The notes under the pieces were generated by a model. The model saw only the letters and a program-made list of their open reading frames with translations. It ran no database searches and was not told the origin of the DNA. From Diphasiastrum complanatum (lineage: Eukaryota; Streptophyta; Lycopodiopsida; Lycopodiales; Lycopodiaceae), in contig CM055107.1 of the NCBI GenBank assembly GCA_029204225.1, positions 21,188,000 through 21,251,999 of the forward strand: a stretch of DNA of 64,000 bases, written 5' to 3'. The position numbers and the translations under genes are program-made. Of this stretch, positions 47,501 to 57,902 are shown in pieces. How positions within the stretch are numbered: position 1 is the stretch's first letter; each line of letters opens with the position of its first letter.

Positions 47501-50500
47501 CCTGACCTACATTAGGATGGGTTTCCCATGTGGCATCATGGCCTCACATGTGTGGGACCCACTTGTGTACACAATTTACACTATTCTACATGGTTTTTAA
47601 TCAAGCTAGATTTGCCAATTTTTGGCAATTCTTCACAACCTAGTTGCCCACCAATCTGTAGCATGGGCCCATGAGCTGGCTATCCCAAATGTGCTCAGTA
47701 GGTGCTCTTGCTCCGGTGTAGGAATTGACCTACACTACTATACCTCCATATGTGCTTAGTAGGTGCTCTTGCTCCGGTGTAGGAATTGACATACACTACG
47801 ACACCTCCATATGTGCTTAGTAGGCGCTCTTGCTTAGTTGCAGGAACTACCATACATGGGACAATGCCCATAGATCTCCCATGTGGCTTGGTCAAAGCAA
47901 GCAAATGGGACCTGATCCTCTTTGCCATGTTGCAAAAGGTACCACCACAATAAAGACAACACCATCTGTGAGCACCTATCCTTGCAAAACCTATTGTCTC
48001 CCTCCATATATCCGCCCATATGTCTCGTCCCCCCACAGGCATGGCTATAGAAACCCTAAATTTTTTTAGAAAAAGGTCACAAACTTAATGCAAAGTGGAT
48101 AGGTGAAAAAAAGGGAGTTAACACACCTCAAAAGCTGCCTAAACCTTAACTTGTAATGCTGATGGATGCACCCCAAATTACTAAACCCTACACCTAGAAA
48201 AAACTATGCAAAAGGCCCTCATGCACATCAACCACATGAATGCTCATGGTGACTGCCTATGCAATAAGAAGCTTGGAAACATGCAATCACTCTCTCCCTA
48301 GCAACCTTATAGCCAAAATCTAGCAACAAGATTCACTCAAGATAGTCTCCAAACAAAGTAAAGAAAAAAATGGTGGAAAAAAATGTTTTGCTTGCAAATC
48401 TTCACACAACTCACTTTCATCATATCCATATACTAAGGTTGTCAATAGCTGAGGCTGATCTTCAACTAAGATTTCCAAATACGGAACTCCCCTTCAAAGC
48501 GCTTAGGATACCAAAATCAATAGCTTGAGAAATGAGTGTTTTTGGTTCCTATTTATACTAGGTAGAAACATCGTGAATGTGGAAAACATGTAGAAGAAAC
48601 ACACATTGAAAATGACAGATGCAAGATGAAGATGCTGCGGTATAACATTAAAAAAATTTATCTGTTGAAGATGCTGCCATAGAATGTTGATGTCGTATAG
48701 CAGGTTATGCAAGTGAATCGAATGAATAGTCGTAGCATGGAAATGGAAGCTGTGTAACAAGAAAAGTGGCCAACTGATTATATGAATCTATCAAGCTATA
48801 CCAAGAGATGAAAAATGCAAGGTATTTTGAATGCAAAGAATCTAAAATCAATGTTGCTGCAAACGAATATGTACCATGCGAATCATGTGGATCAATAGTG
48901 TCATTGTAGAAGAGCATAAAGCAGCTCATCATGGTCAATTAATACGAAATTTGTTGAAAGAACCAATGCAATGTGTAATGAAGATTTTTAGAATTGAATG
49001 GACAATTATATATAACCAACACTAAAGTCTCCATGATGCACTTCTAGATACATTGCTACTGCTTGTAGACCATGCTGTTGTTTCAATGCACTAGGAATCA
49101 ACAATCAACATGCACGTGATGCTTTAAGCAAGTAGTAAGAATGCTGCTGCCAAATACCAGCAATAGGACTCTACCATTGTGTGCCTCTTTTCACTCAATC
49201 TTGCCTTATTGTCCTGGGGACACGCCATTTCGAACGAATGGAAAAATGTTTCTAGCAAAATGACATTTTGCATGTAATACCAGAATGGCGTAGTGCAAGC
49301 TATTGAACACATTGCAAATATGACCCTAACCATGGCCTCAATATGATCATGCGCTTCAGATTTGGTGTCTTCTAAGTCCTGACAAGAAAACAATGCCTTT
49401 TCTTAGGCATCTGTTGATTGATTTAAACTATCAAATTCTCATGACACCTGTTCTTTTTCCCTACTTTTCTGCTGTTCAATGTTTATCCCATTCTTATGGA
49501 AGTAGCTTAAAACCTTATTCTGATTGAAATAAAGTGACTTTTAATTTCTGAACTTCATGCTTGAGTTGAAGCTTTTATCGTTGTAAATTGTGCAATAAAC
49601 CAGTTTATTCGCCAGGTACTTTGACTCAAATTTTTGTTGAACTTCACCAATCTGATGGCATGTTACATTTGTGCAGATGATTGTTGAGCCTGAGCAACGT
49701 ATACCGGACTTTGCCAAAGCAGGTGCAGACATTATCAGTGTGCATTGTGAGGTGACTTCAACCATACACTTGCATCGCACTGTAAATCAGGTAAGCGTGT
49801 TTCCTTTTCATTGAGATGGTCTCCTATTATGGCCTGTATAAACCTTTCATGATCTGCTCTCTCAAAAATCACACCAGCATATATTCCTGAACCTAACCAG
49901 TGATCCTTGCAGTAATTTTGTGCAATAAGGAGCAATCAATGCCCTAGACTTTCTAATCCATGGGAAGGATTAAACACATTTGACTTCTGATGATGTCCTT
50001 GATCAATACAACTTTCTTGCTGCTTTTTATTTATTTTTTCCTCTTCAAAATGAAAATGTACTGTTGCACCTTTCTCTCATCAATGGCTTATTTTGAAGCT
50101 TTCCTAGCAACAAAAAAAACTCTAGAATGGCCTTAAAAATTAATATGCTTTTCAAAGTCTCTAAAGGCATGAATATTTACCAGTTCCATGATAAGCTTAT
50201 GGAAGTTGCTTAAGCAAGTTTTAACTATCCAAACTACATTGCTGGAAGTTTTTTCCTCTGAAATTTGATGAAGCTTCGATTTTGTTGGACCTTTTAGGTG
50301 AAAAGTCTAGGGGTGAAAGCCGGAGTAGTTCTTAATCCAGGAACTTCTTTAAGTGCAATTGAATATGTACTTGATGGTAAGTCAGTCTAGATTTTTTTCT
50401 AGCAAGCTTGCAGATGTGCTATGCATTTTGAGAATAGTATTTGTTTATTATATGCATTGAATATATATGGATGAAGGTTCTGATTCTGGTGTGTGTCATG

Positions 50501-51838
50501 TTTTTTTGCAGTTGTAGATCTGGTCCTCATCATGTCCGTTAATCCTGGTTTTGGAGGGCAAAGCTTTATAGAAAGCCAAGTCAAGAAAATTTCCGACCTC
50601 AGAAAGTTGTGTTTAGAAAAGGTAAAATTTTATTTTTCCTCATCAATTACCTTCCGTTGTTGGATGCTGAGGTGTCTTTCGTAGTGGATGCTGTTTGAAC
50701 GACTTCAATTTATCTTTCTTAAAAGCATATGTTTCATTTAGGACCAAAAAATGCATGTAATGCAAAAGAATCAAAAGATATTTTAATGAAGCAAATGCAA
50801 TTGTACTGAGCAAATGAAAAACAGAATGATGAGTTGCTATAGTAATTGCTGATATGAGAGCTAGTTTTTGCCTATAATGAATGCCTATTTTTAATTAAAA
50901 AGCTGCAAAAATAAGATATCAAAGAGGAGCCACAATATGGAAAAGGGATCGTTGTAGCTGAAAAATCAGGAAAACTCTTGAATGATGATATGCAGATCCT
51001 ATCAGTGTGAGAGTACTATTCTCTTGTTCTTGCTTCAATTCAACTGCATGCCTCTTTATCTATGTTGGGTACTATCCTAGACATAACATCGATACATCAA
51101 TGCTTTACTTGAGTAATTTTTATTTACATTCCATTGCATGATCTATGTTATTTAAGGTTCATCATTTGCTTATTTGAAATGACATTGATTGTTTGTCTTT
51201 TCTGGATGCTGTCCTCAACTTCCAAGCTCTGAAATTTAGTCATGAAAGCATTTCCTCCTATATTGCTAAAATCTGATGATATCTTAATATTTCAGGGAGT
51301 AAATCCTTGGATTGAAGTTGATGGTGGAGTGACTCCCTCCAATGCCTACAAGGTTGGAAATTAATGGATGCTTCAATCTTGCAAATATGTACTTTTCTTC
51401 AATGGAAATATAAACTTGGATAATGAACAACAAAAGATGGAATGGCTTCATTGAGAAGTTGCTTCCTACAGTAATTTATGTTATCAAAATTCCAGGTTTA
51501 TGGACTTTGTGATGATCGTGTCAGCAGGGCTTTATGATATGTGCTCGCTGCTAGTGTTCTAAAATGCTCTGCACTTGATAGGTTATTGAAGCTGGAGCCA
51601 ATGCTCTAGTTGCAGGATCTGCTGTTTTTGGAGCAAAAAGTTATTCTGAAGGTAATTTTACTGGAAAGTTATTTGTTTTCATTTTCTTTTGGAATTATTT
51701 CTTCTTTCAGCTGCAAGTCTTGGTCTTGTTTTTCTTGAGACATCTATGACAAGAACTTCGAGCCTGATCATTATATGATGCTCTGCAGCTATCAAAGGAA
51801 TCAAGACAAGCAAGAGGCCGGCACCAGTGACCGTATAG
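35544..51838 (+). CDS. RPE: Ribulose-phosphate 3-epimerase, chloroplastic (9 exons)
   Basis: Interconverts ribulose 5-phosphate and xylulose 5-phosphate in the Calvin cycle and the plastid pentose phosphate pathway. Exons: 35544-35704, 37260-37380, 38238-38378, 49677-49790, 50298-50376, 50512-50621, 51296-51352, 51582-51651, 51789-51838. They join in frame to 903 bases, 300 residues, all with GT-AG borders. Residues 1 to about 65 are rich in Ser, Ala and basic residues and lack acidic runs, as in a chloroplast transit peptide. The TIM-barrel part has [46 protein letters not shown] and WIEVDGGV. By family knowledge His107, Asp109, His140 and Asp251 bind the metal, with Asp109 and Asp251 as the acid/base pair; their spacing fits. 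The ATG is the first in frame, with A at -3 and G at +4. All catalytic residues are intact, so the gene is probably functional despite the 11.3-kb intron 3. Confidence 0.96.
37442..37906. mobile_element. hAT-like non-autonomous element in RPE intron 2
   Basis: Imperfect terminal inverted repeats: left CATAGTTACACTGGTGA, right reads TCTCTGCAACTATG. Subterminal AATCG, GAATCGCGA and GCAATTCTTGAATCGC words occur near both ends. There are T-runs and no coding frame. I could not find a matching 8-bp duplication, so it may be an old copy. It takes up more than half of the 857-bp intron. Confidence 0.5.
37970..38047. repeat. Short tandem repeat with perfect hairpin
   Basis: GAATGAGCAAATCTTT occurs three times in 75 bases of RPE intron 2. 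At 37999-38022 GAATGAGCAAA and TTTGCTCATTC form a perfect 11-bp inverted repeat with a 2-base gap. Confidence 0.8.
40050..41170 (-). pseudogene. Gypsy-3 integrase C-terminal scrap
   Basis: Minus strand: [20 protein letters not shown] and [15 protein letters not shown] mark the end of the Gypsy integrase core. In a second frame come [29 protein letters not shown] and [10 protein letters not shown]-like residues, then [13 protein letters not shown], the SH3-like tail before a chromodomain or LTR. Downstream codons to about 40350 are degraded. No RT, RNase H or LTR adjoins it. It lies antisense in RPE intron 3. Confidence 0.8.
41205..41462 (+). repeat. Copia LTR 3' fragment
   Basis: Starts at a (CT)n tract and ends AATCCATTTATGGTCCTGATTTTAC..TTTAACA. 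The tail is similar to the last 60 bases of the Copia-C 5' LTR (AGATCCATTTATGGTCCTTAG). CACACGTGTG is at 41286-41295. No primer site follows, so it is a fragment. Confidence 0.6.
41676..42311. mobile_element. hAT-like MITE, 636 bp, TSD CTATGCAC
   Basis: Terminal inverted repeats CATAGATGCAC (left) and GTGCATCTATG (right) are exact over 11 bases, followed by imperfect AGAAACGCGTTTCTG words at both ends. A perfect 8-bp duplication CTATGCAC lies at 41668-41675 and 42312-42319. The interior is AT-rich with no element-encoded protein. It lies in RPE intron 3. Confidence 0.92.
42780..43030 (+). repeat. Degenerate GATGGCC/GCTGTTGATG repeat
   Basis: GATGGCCCTACTGCTGATGA, GATGGCCCTATTGCTACTG and similar words recur with a loose spacing of 30-40 bases. 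The frame at 42739-42969 translates this repeat as VDDG and DGP words and is not a convincing gene. Copia-D is inserted 40 bases downstream. Confidence 0.6.
43071..43767 (-). repeat. 3' LTR of Copia-D (697 bp)
   Basis: On + it reads TGTGAAAGTACTGTAC to AATTCTGCACA. It has the inverted-repeat word TACTACAGGCTGTAGTA near 43257. The CACACGTGTG present in the partner LTR is reduced here to CCCACGTGTAC by a short deletion. Confidence 0.95.
43975..46131 (-). CDS. Copia-D gag-protease fused to RRM-like segment
   Basis: 718 residues from the ATG at 46131; the frame is open a few codons further up but only from a TTG. Residues 1-190: gag ([36 protein letters not shown]). 246-259: zinc knuckle [14 protein letters not shown], complete. 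305-315: protease [11 protein letters not shown]. About 340-430: rest of protease and [18 protein letters not shown]. About 428-600 has no counterpart in Copia-C. Within it 482-582 reads like an RRM, with [29 protein letters not shown] and [15 protein letters not shown]. This matches in order the RNP1-like F-V-x-I-x-x-YD-x-R block and following strand of plant Mei2-like proteins, by memory. 601-690 corresponds to the end of Copia-C integrase and the linker before RT ([27 protein letters not shown]). Integrase core, RT and RNase H are missing. The frame is uninterrupted, so it may be translated. Confidence 0.8.
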   Translation of the reverse strand: MGSAGAYLLEASERLNSTNYAIWKVRMESLLVLQDLYEFLIEDEDEPLGAQELARYKKRSRLALHCVKMNVSNDLLREVSACTNAKEAWEYLKSIYESSNTSRVLMLRNQILQSMRRSEESAQDYVLRIKSLNRELASIGEKIHDGELVQIVLNGLGDDFANLVQSFAIQDTLPTIEKLHSVLVAEECRMLHAKSRISSLSLQDGDEKANFSFKGKKKTNGKKKHPKEAKEEDDASSSKDKSKQKCFFCGKKEHYASECYKRLRAQVEEDKQGNLAKEEEEDEVDVFLMASTSSSTSNSYSRDNWWIDSGASSHMSCEKDFFSTLHSFNDAKKFVFTANDEECRIDGVGTISLCLESSKCMDLENVLYVPSITKNMLSVGLLLESGLDVHFKHGVCFILKNDVCIAKGFKHGRLFKLEASVAFERMSLAKEEITQEEILAKCDLACIEEEHQKEEDLEDQPQSMRVPRESSMTMAESSNCMQIVHSSVHLARVVSIGESTIFEYFLENISRHEVTCFLPLRSMVFITLYDKTMKWDALKSTFVVDKAISLDTYFCNSLNRVIKDETSFALEIFVSTFFVHDHSNVRTRDYPISMIGIMVVFCSSSRDCRIYLFSTKEFVNGGNVIFQEWKICKLEEAPLDQHIIQFIDVLESSQVEDQAQDPRTPRRTLSIKMEPSRLNHMDQARQVVFGNIMYALNILIDVSSSAQNALESMSWHDV
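46937..47637 (-). repeat. 5' LTR of Copia-D (701 bp)
   Basis: Partner of 43071-43767. It retains CACACGTGTG at 47116-47125, directly beside TACTGTAGGCTGTAGTA. Confidence 0.95.
47689..47845 (+). repeat. 61-bp tandem repeat, about 2.6 copies
   Basis: Copies start at 47689, 47750 and 47811 with ATGTGCTYAGTAGG. Each continues CTCTTGCTCCGGTGTAGG and a TACACTAC word; the third is partial. It lies 50 bases right of the Copia-D target duplication in RPE intron 3. Confidence 0.9.
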
Positions 51839-51911
51839 GCTTTCAGATTCGCTCAATTGCTCTGACAATTCGACAGGGGCAAAAATAAGAAAACATAGCT
51901 GGTCTGTCATG

Positions 51912-51917
51912 AATAAA
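51912..51917 (+). promoter_or_regulatory. Candidate polyadenylation signal of RPE
   Basis: AATAAA lies 74 bases after the stop codon. Plant signals are loose, so cleavage may occur elsewhere. Confidence 0.4.
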
Positions 51918-53880
51918 TAGTATCTCATTGATGGCAGAGCTAGCTTCTGTAAAGTATTGATTGACGTGTAACTTTTCTTGCTAAAGTTTTGGAAAAAGCC
52001 TTGTACCATCAAAATGTGAAGAACTGCAGGAATGGATCTGCACCAGCATGCAGTGAACTCTGATCTGTAATCTGAAGCTATCTGGCATAGCCCAGGGCTG
52101 GTATGCATGAGCTTTGAGGAGACCGGAAAAGTAAGTCATATGGATTGTGTGGTGATGCAACAGAGAGGTTTTAGGATAAGCCAGACCTTTTGCATGTATT
52201 ATATATGCGGCTTGAAGAAATTCTTGGAAGGATAGAAATAGATGTGCGGGTGCTAGGGACTACTTACACACATGTCCATTTTGATGAAGTGGTGTCATTG
52301 GAATGAATCTTGAGCTTTTTACGATGTACTATTTGGGGTTGTCAAGACAACCATATGGATCTATCACTACATGTACACATCTAGATATCATTACTATAAG
52401 CTGATTTTCATTTATGCTGTATATCGACAATTGGCTTGAAATTAGAGGAGGTTGCAATTGAGAAATTTATGAAAGAGAAGTCAAACACAATATCAGAGAT
52501 CTGGCACAAAGTATTTATTAACCATATATATAGGTTGTATGATGAAATCTTGATACCATTGAATTTGGCCAGTTCATTGGTTTCATGCTTAGAAGTATAT
52601 ATAAGTTGTACTGGACAGGCAGGTTCAACATTCTAAATGAAAGAATTATGACAAATTCCTTGATTTGCAAGGTTGAGCCTAATCTTAACCACTGGTATTT
52701 TGGGCAATTACCCATTAAAACCCTTGGAGCAAATTGATTGTGGTACATTAACTTGAAGAACATAGTCGTCTTCATGTTATGTCATTGTTGTTCTTATACC
52801 ACTATGTATAGTTTATTGACAATATGACAATGTCTTTATCTAAAATCACAAGTTTTCAGAAGTCTTCAAATTTTTATCATTAATATCTTCATCAAGTCAA
52901 TAGATGAGAGGAACCGTAACCAGGAGCCACATGCAAGGTTATCAAATAACATTATGAGAAGCAATTGAAAATAGAGAAGGTTAGCTTTGTCTCTCATCTT
53001 TGACTTAGCTTGCTTTTATGTATATTAAACTTTTAATGTGAGGGTTGTAAAAGCCACTCTCGTACCCTCATATATATCATGTTTTTACTATCTCCAAAGG
53101 CTTCTATACTTATCTCAGCACTTCATAATTTTGAGTGACATATGAAACACTTGCTACTACACATTTTCTCTTTATTCTGTTCACATGCTAAATCTAGTCT
53201 CTTATTCATTCTTTGGCATTGCCTTGCATAAAGTAATATTATGTGTTCAAATTAGTCAATGGAGTTTTTGAAGAAGTTAACGTTGAAGTCAATGCCTTCA
53301 ATTATCATAGTAAGTGTGAACAAAAAGCATCACCACATTTCTTAGGACTCTATTGCAAGAACTTGGTCCTTTAGATGCACCTCTATGTGCAATCTATAAA
53401 TAGCAAAATTTCATGTTTCTCTTTTTTTTTGCATGCAGGCACCTCTACATGCAACATACATAACAAAAAATCTTATGTCCCTCTCTTTTCTTTGCATACA
53501 TGCCCAGGATCTCAACTTGCATGACAAACCAACATCATCACCAACAACTATCAGCAATTAAAGATTATCTATTTGCTTTCACCAAAGCATTTTATGTTTT
53601 TAGCTTTATCGCACTAGTAGTGAGTTATTGTGATGATTTGCTAAAAGATGATGTCACTTGTAGGTGAGTTTGAGCATTTAAATAAGCATTTGAAAAATTT
53701 AATTCTTTTGATGCAATCTTTGTTAATTGTTAATTTTCAATGACTTGCAAGTCCAATTTAAGGCAAAGGTTCTCATGATGTATCAATTACCTTAATTATT
53801 GTCGCCATGCACATGCACATAGTTCAATCTTTGAGAAACCAAAATGCTAATCACTATGCCATAGTTCCAAGACAATAAGG
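51918..53880. other. RPE 3' flank and unassigned sequence
   Basis: I see no gene, LTR or terminal repeat here. Open frames at 52436-52636 (+) and 52518-52775 (-) overlap each other, are short, and have no recognisable domain. Confidence 0.4.
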
Positions 53881-53889
53881 ATTTGAAAA

Positions 53890-54420
53890 AAGTTAATAAC
53901 TTCGATCATGAGGTAATTCAACTGGAAATACATCACAAAATTCATTTGTGATACTATTATTGTCAGTTTGCTCTTGATCTAAATCCATCGAGCTAAATTT
54001 GTTAGAGAATTCATTTAGATGCATTTCAAATGACCTATGATTGTCGGCTTCACTTCTCCTTGTACAAGATGAGAATTAATGAAATTATGAGTTGAATCAT
54101 TGTCCACCAAAATACCTTTTTGATCTTTCATTGTGCCTTTCAAACGAAACAAATCATTAGACAGGAAAGTAGTATTAAAGAAACATTCACACTCGCAATC
54201 AATCAGGTCTATTTTTAAATATAGATTTTTTTTAACTTGGCATCTCAATCACTTGCGTTGCATATTTTTTTTGCTCCAAATAGAATTTCATAACATTTTC
54301 AAACTTAGTTCAAAAAAGCAAAGAATCACCTTCTTAGCCTTTTTTCGAGACATCTATTTTTTTTGCTTACCTTCTAATGTCATGGATGAAGCTCGTCCAA
54401 CTATTTGATCTAAATTGTTT
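53890..54420 (-). pseudogene. Gypsy-1-like protease remnant
   Basis: On the minus strand LVDNDSTHNFINSHLVQ (about 54100) matches the Gypsy retropepsin region, usually L-V-D-S-G-S/T-x-x-F-I; here DND replaces DSG. The lower part, 53890-54020, aligns with the Gypsy-1 linker at 27300-27450 (shared GAGGTAATTCAACT and TTAGATGCATTT words). Frames to the right (54367-54594) may be gag but are not recognised. Confidence 0.6.
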
Positions 54421-54749
54421 CAAGAACTCGTTTCTTTCCTTTCTTTGGTGATGGATTAGCCTGAAACTGCTTCTTGGATGCCACCACTGTGGAATCATAG
54501 ATTTTTGCGAATCATACATCATCATCGAAGACTGGAGCACATTTTGCTTACATTCGTTTGATAATTTACTGGCAAACCTAGGGTGAACTGCCAAAGAGCC
54601 TATTTTGAATCGAATGATGGAACTTTATGTTGGAATTCGATGCTCAGCCTCAAATCCATTCAATAATGAACATGACTACTTAATTAAGGTGATCAATCTC
54701 AAGACAAGCATTTTCATTTTTGAGGACAAATATGTTCAAGCAGGGAGAG

Positions 54750-55265
54750 TGTCATGTACTTTTAGTACGTCAATGCTTATCGACTCATGACAATATATAG
54801 TGTAAGCTTTGTTAGGCCCAAAAGGAGCTGTTAGCCTTAATAATAGGGCCATAAAATACTTAATAAGGATTATAGGCCAACAAGGGCCCAAAATACACTT
54901 AATAAGACTTAAAAATGGCTATCTATCTTTCAAGATAGTTATTTTTAATTAAGCTAGGGCAGTGTCTAGAAGTAGGTACGAGACATCACTTTTAGAATCT
55001 TTTGGCTCATTTGCAAATGAGAGAGCTTAGCTTCTCCGTTGTGAATGTGACATAGAGCTTGCTAGGTCTCACGTACCCAATCCACATGAATTTCATCCCC
55101 ATTTTGTGTTGATTTGCTTCCATCCCCTCAATTCTATAGATGATTCAATGGAGCTCTATTTGTGCTTTGTGTTTTATGGTTATATTAATACAAATACTAT
55201 GTCCTTCTCTTGATTGTAGCTTTAATATCATTTTATTGCTATTTGATTGAGTTTGGCACGTGACA
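54750..55265 (+). repeat. Gypsy-type LTR (516 bp), 3' end of a lost element
   Basis: It starts TGTCATGTACTTTTAG after the purine tract GCAGGGAGAG and ends GGCACGTGACA, giving short inverted termini TGTCA/TGACA. The preceding 150 bases (54600-54749) encode a tail-like peptide with FEDKYVQAGRVS, consistent with the 3' end of a plus-strand element. No target duplication is visible. Confidence 0.6.
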
Positions 55266-55906
55266 CTTCAGCGGTTTCTTGAACAACTGATGAGGAGACA
55301 ACTGGAGCCTTTTGAGTTATCTCTATAATGATGTTGTATTCTTGCTCTCTACAACCTTCGCTAAGTCACCCTCGTCACCTACAATTCTGCTGCCAGGTGG
55401 TTGAGGCTCTTTGCAAAGTAGGAAAACTCCATTCTCACCCGGTCCCACTTCCCAGTCCTTCAGAGAAATAACTCCAACCTGGAAGGAATCATATCAAGTT
55501 AATTCAATGTCTAGTATTCGAGAAATTACTAAGAAGTAAAAGTTTAAAAAAGCGAGAAATAGTTTTAAGGGCTTTCAATATTGTAAATGGTGAGATACCC
55601 ATTAGGGATTTGGATTAAATCTCAAAATTTTAAAAAATACCCCATAAAATTTGACCAATGGTTTAGATCGACATCGAATAATTATCGAAGCCTACTATTG
55701 TCAATCAGAACTTTATGGTCCTAGATCCTCCCCTTTCAAATTACTGATGTCCCACCACTTGCTTTCCCTCCAAGAAAATCCTTAACCCCTTAGTCTGACT
55801 ATTCTAGAGATCTACTAATCCATCTATCTGTCCTATAATTCCTATAGGAAAACATCCTTCAAAAACAAAAACTGGAGAGTCCATTTATTTGGATGTCTGA
55901 ACTCTA
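55266..55906. other. Unassigned sequence
   Basis: No open frame or motif that I recognise. Confidence 0.3.
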
Positions 55907-57178
55907 TGTTGGTTGATTCTAACGAATCTCCAAGATACTCGACCAGAGCTACCCAAGAGCACCTCTTACCTTAGACCGAGGAGGTCTATGAGAAGACGAG
56001 ATGAACGAAGACTAAGAGCCAAGTATGAGAGTCGAGGAATACTAGTTAATATTGTCAAGTAGAAACAGTGTAAGCCTCATGGTGAATCCCAAAAGATGGA
56101 ATGACCATGTAGGAACTAGTATTTCTAGGCAAAGTAATAAATTCAAGTAGGCCCCTCTTAGAAATGTAGAGTGAGCCCCTTTTGATGGTGACCTCTAGTG
56201 GAGAGCATAATTCCACTTGTAATTTGTGTGATGTGGAAATGCCACTAGGATGCCACCTAAGGAGATCTCTTGCTTATTTAAGAGACTCCCTTGTAGAAGA
56301 GAAGCTTTTTGTAAATGTATCTACTCCATGCTGAAATGAGATTATCTTCCATGAGTTTTGATGCATTCTTGAGCTCCTTGATCATTCTTGTTTCTTGAGT
56401 GATGCATTAATGATCTTGCCCTTCCATTACCTTTGTGTGTGGTTGTGGATCTTAGTGGTGGATTAATTTTCTTGCTTTCATAGATTAAATGTATATTTCA
56501 ACATTCAATTAAACTAAATAGGTTGGATTTGTGGTGTAGATCTTGCATATTCTTGACATTCCAATTCTTGATGTTCTTGGGCAGTCCAAGAATCAAAATG
56601 CTATCTAGATTAGTTTTGTTTCTAGTTGTGGATTAGATTTCCTTTTTTGGTGGATTAACGTAGGATTCAAGCCTCCAAGAGATTTGTAGCTAATAATGTG
56701 GCGTAGGTCTTGCATATCCATTTACATTTTAGTTTCTTGAGTTTCTTAAAAAATTCAAGAATCAAGAAGATGGAGCTTCTTGATTCTTGAATGCTTGTAG
56801 GAGTTAGTTTTCTTGTTTTTTTATGAGGAATGTGGACGCTAGGCCAGTTTTTTGATCTTGTAAGTAGTTTAGTTTCTATTTTGCAATGCGTTCTAGCATT
56901 CTATTTTTAAGTGCCATAGTAATGTCTAACCGTGTTTCAAGAAGAGCTGTTTTTGGGCATTCTTGGTGTGCCTGCATGGTAGAATGATTGCAAGTGATTT
57001 CAAGAGTTCAAGAGTGTTCGAAATCAGTATCCGTGACAGGTTGAACCATACTACAATCCCAAGAATCTTTTTGCCTGATCTGGGCATTGTAATAAGCAAG
57101 ATAAACACTAAGACATGCCCACAGTCTCTGCTAACAGGCAGAACACAAAGCTATTTAAGCTGTAAACAAGAAGTAAAC
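55907..57178 (+). repeat. Long LTR copy B (inverted partner of 15280-16344)
   Basis: Starts TGTTGGTTGATTCTAACG and ends near AAGAAGTAAACA. TATTTAA box at 56275-56281, matching copy A. The downstream part (56460-56900) contains repeated GTGGATTAG, CTTGCATAT and AATTCTTGATG words, also present in copy A. It is about 200 bases longer than copy A because of internal insertions. Confidence 0.7.
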
Positions 57179-57179
57179 A

Positions 57180-57900
57180 AAACAAAGAATTCTAATTTTA
57201 AGTTCTTATATATAAATTTAGTGTATCGCTTATAAAACTACTAGAAGAAACATCATTTCATATGAGCATCATGATCATTTTAAATTTGCATAGTTAGAAA
57301 ACACAAAAAGAAACACAAAACTGCAATTAAGACACATAGATTCATTAACCGAAATTGTAAAATATTTTTTTTATTGAAAATTATGTGCATACATGGGCAA
57401 GGATTGCTTTCTAATTGTTGAATGACTATTACAAAATGTGCACCTCTTTGGTGCAATATCAGAGCTTGAACCAAAATGTACGATCATATTGCACATTGTG
57501 CATTTTCCAAGACCAAAGAGTAGAATATGCACAAGTTTAACCTTTTAGACAAAAGGTTGCAAATTTAAGCAACTATTTGGAACCTTTAGAATCTCTAAAA
57601 GTCGTTAAACTTTCCACATTACAGCTTCCTCATGGTCTTACAATACACATGCCATGGAATAGAACTAACTTGCCATGGGGTGATATGCCCTCACCCTAGC
57701 AAATAAAAAAATCGGGTTTTTACAAAATTGTCAGGCTAGAACTGCAACTGAAACATTTACAACTTAAACCTAGTACTCATCAACATCAGCTGCACATGCA
57801 TCAACCAATTTGTGATCTTGATTCTTCTTTCCAATATGTGTATAGCTTTCTCGAGTCGAAAACATGCAATAAGTGGCGATTTCTCATTGCAATATGGTGA
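57180..57900. other. Unassigned AT-rich sequence
   Basis: No gene recognised. It may be the missing 3' part or an intron of the minus-strand gene that ends at 57903. Confidence 0.3.
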
Positions 57901-57902
57901 TC

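Larger units (their letters stand above)
43071..47637 (-). mobile_element. Copia-D, complete non-autonomous Copia, TSD ACCTA
   Basis: A 4567-bp element with LTRs at 46937-47637 (5') and 43071-43767 (3'), primer site at 46924-46936 (GGCTCTGATACCA on +) and purine tract at 43768-43779 (CTCCTCAAATTT on +). Perfect 5-bp duplications ACCTA flank it at 43066-43070 and 47638-47642. The LTRs are nearly identical, so insertion is recent. It encodes one intact frame of gag, protease and an unusual downstream segment, but no integrase core, RT or RNase H. It must therefore depend on enzymes from a related element such as the Copia-C family. The leader carries a tandem duplication of 174-bp period (46171-46500). 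Confidence 0.95.
38379..49676 (+). other. RPE intron 3 (11.3 kb), element-filled
   Basis: Donor CACTTG|GTATAC and acceptor TTTGTGCAG|ATG. It holds a Gypsy-3 scrap, an LTR fragment, a MITE, repeats and Copia-D, all minus-strand or non-coding relative to RPE. The stretches 38379-40050 and 47845-49676 contain no feature I recognise; open frames there (38799-38987, 48503-49393) look random. For comparison the other seven introns are 135-1555 bp. Confidence 0.9.

Noticed and set aside
54750-55265. Complete solo LTR by recombination
   Set aside because: No target duplication, and a purine tract with element-like coding sequence lies on its left, so a truncated 3' end fits better.
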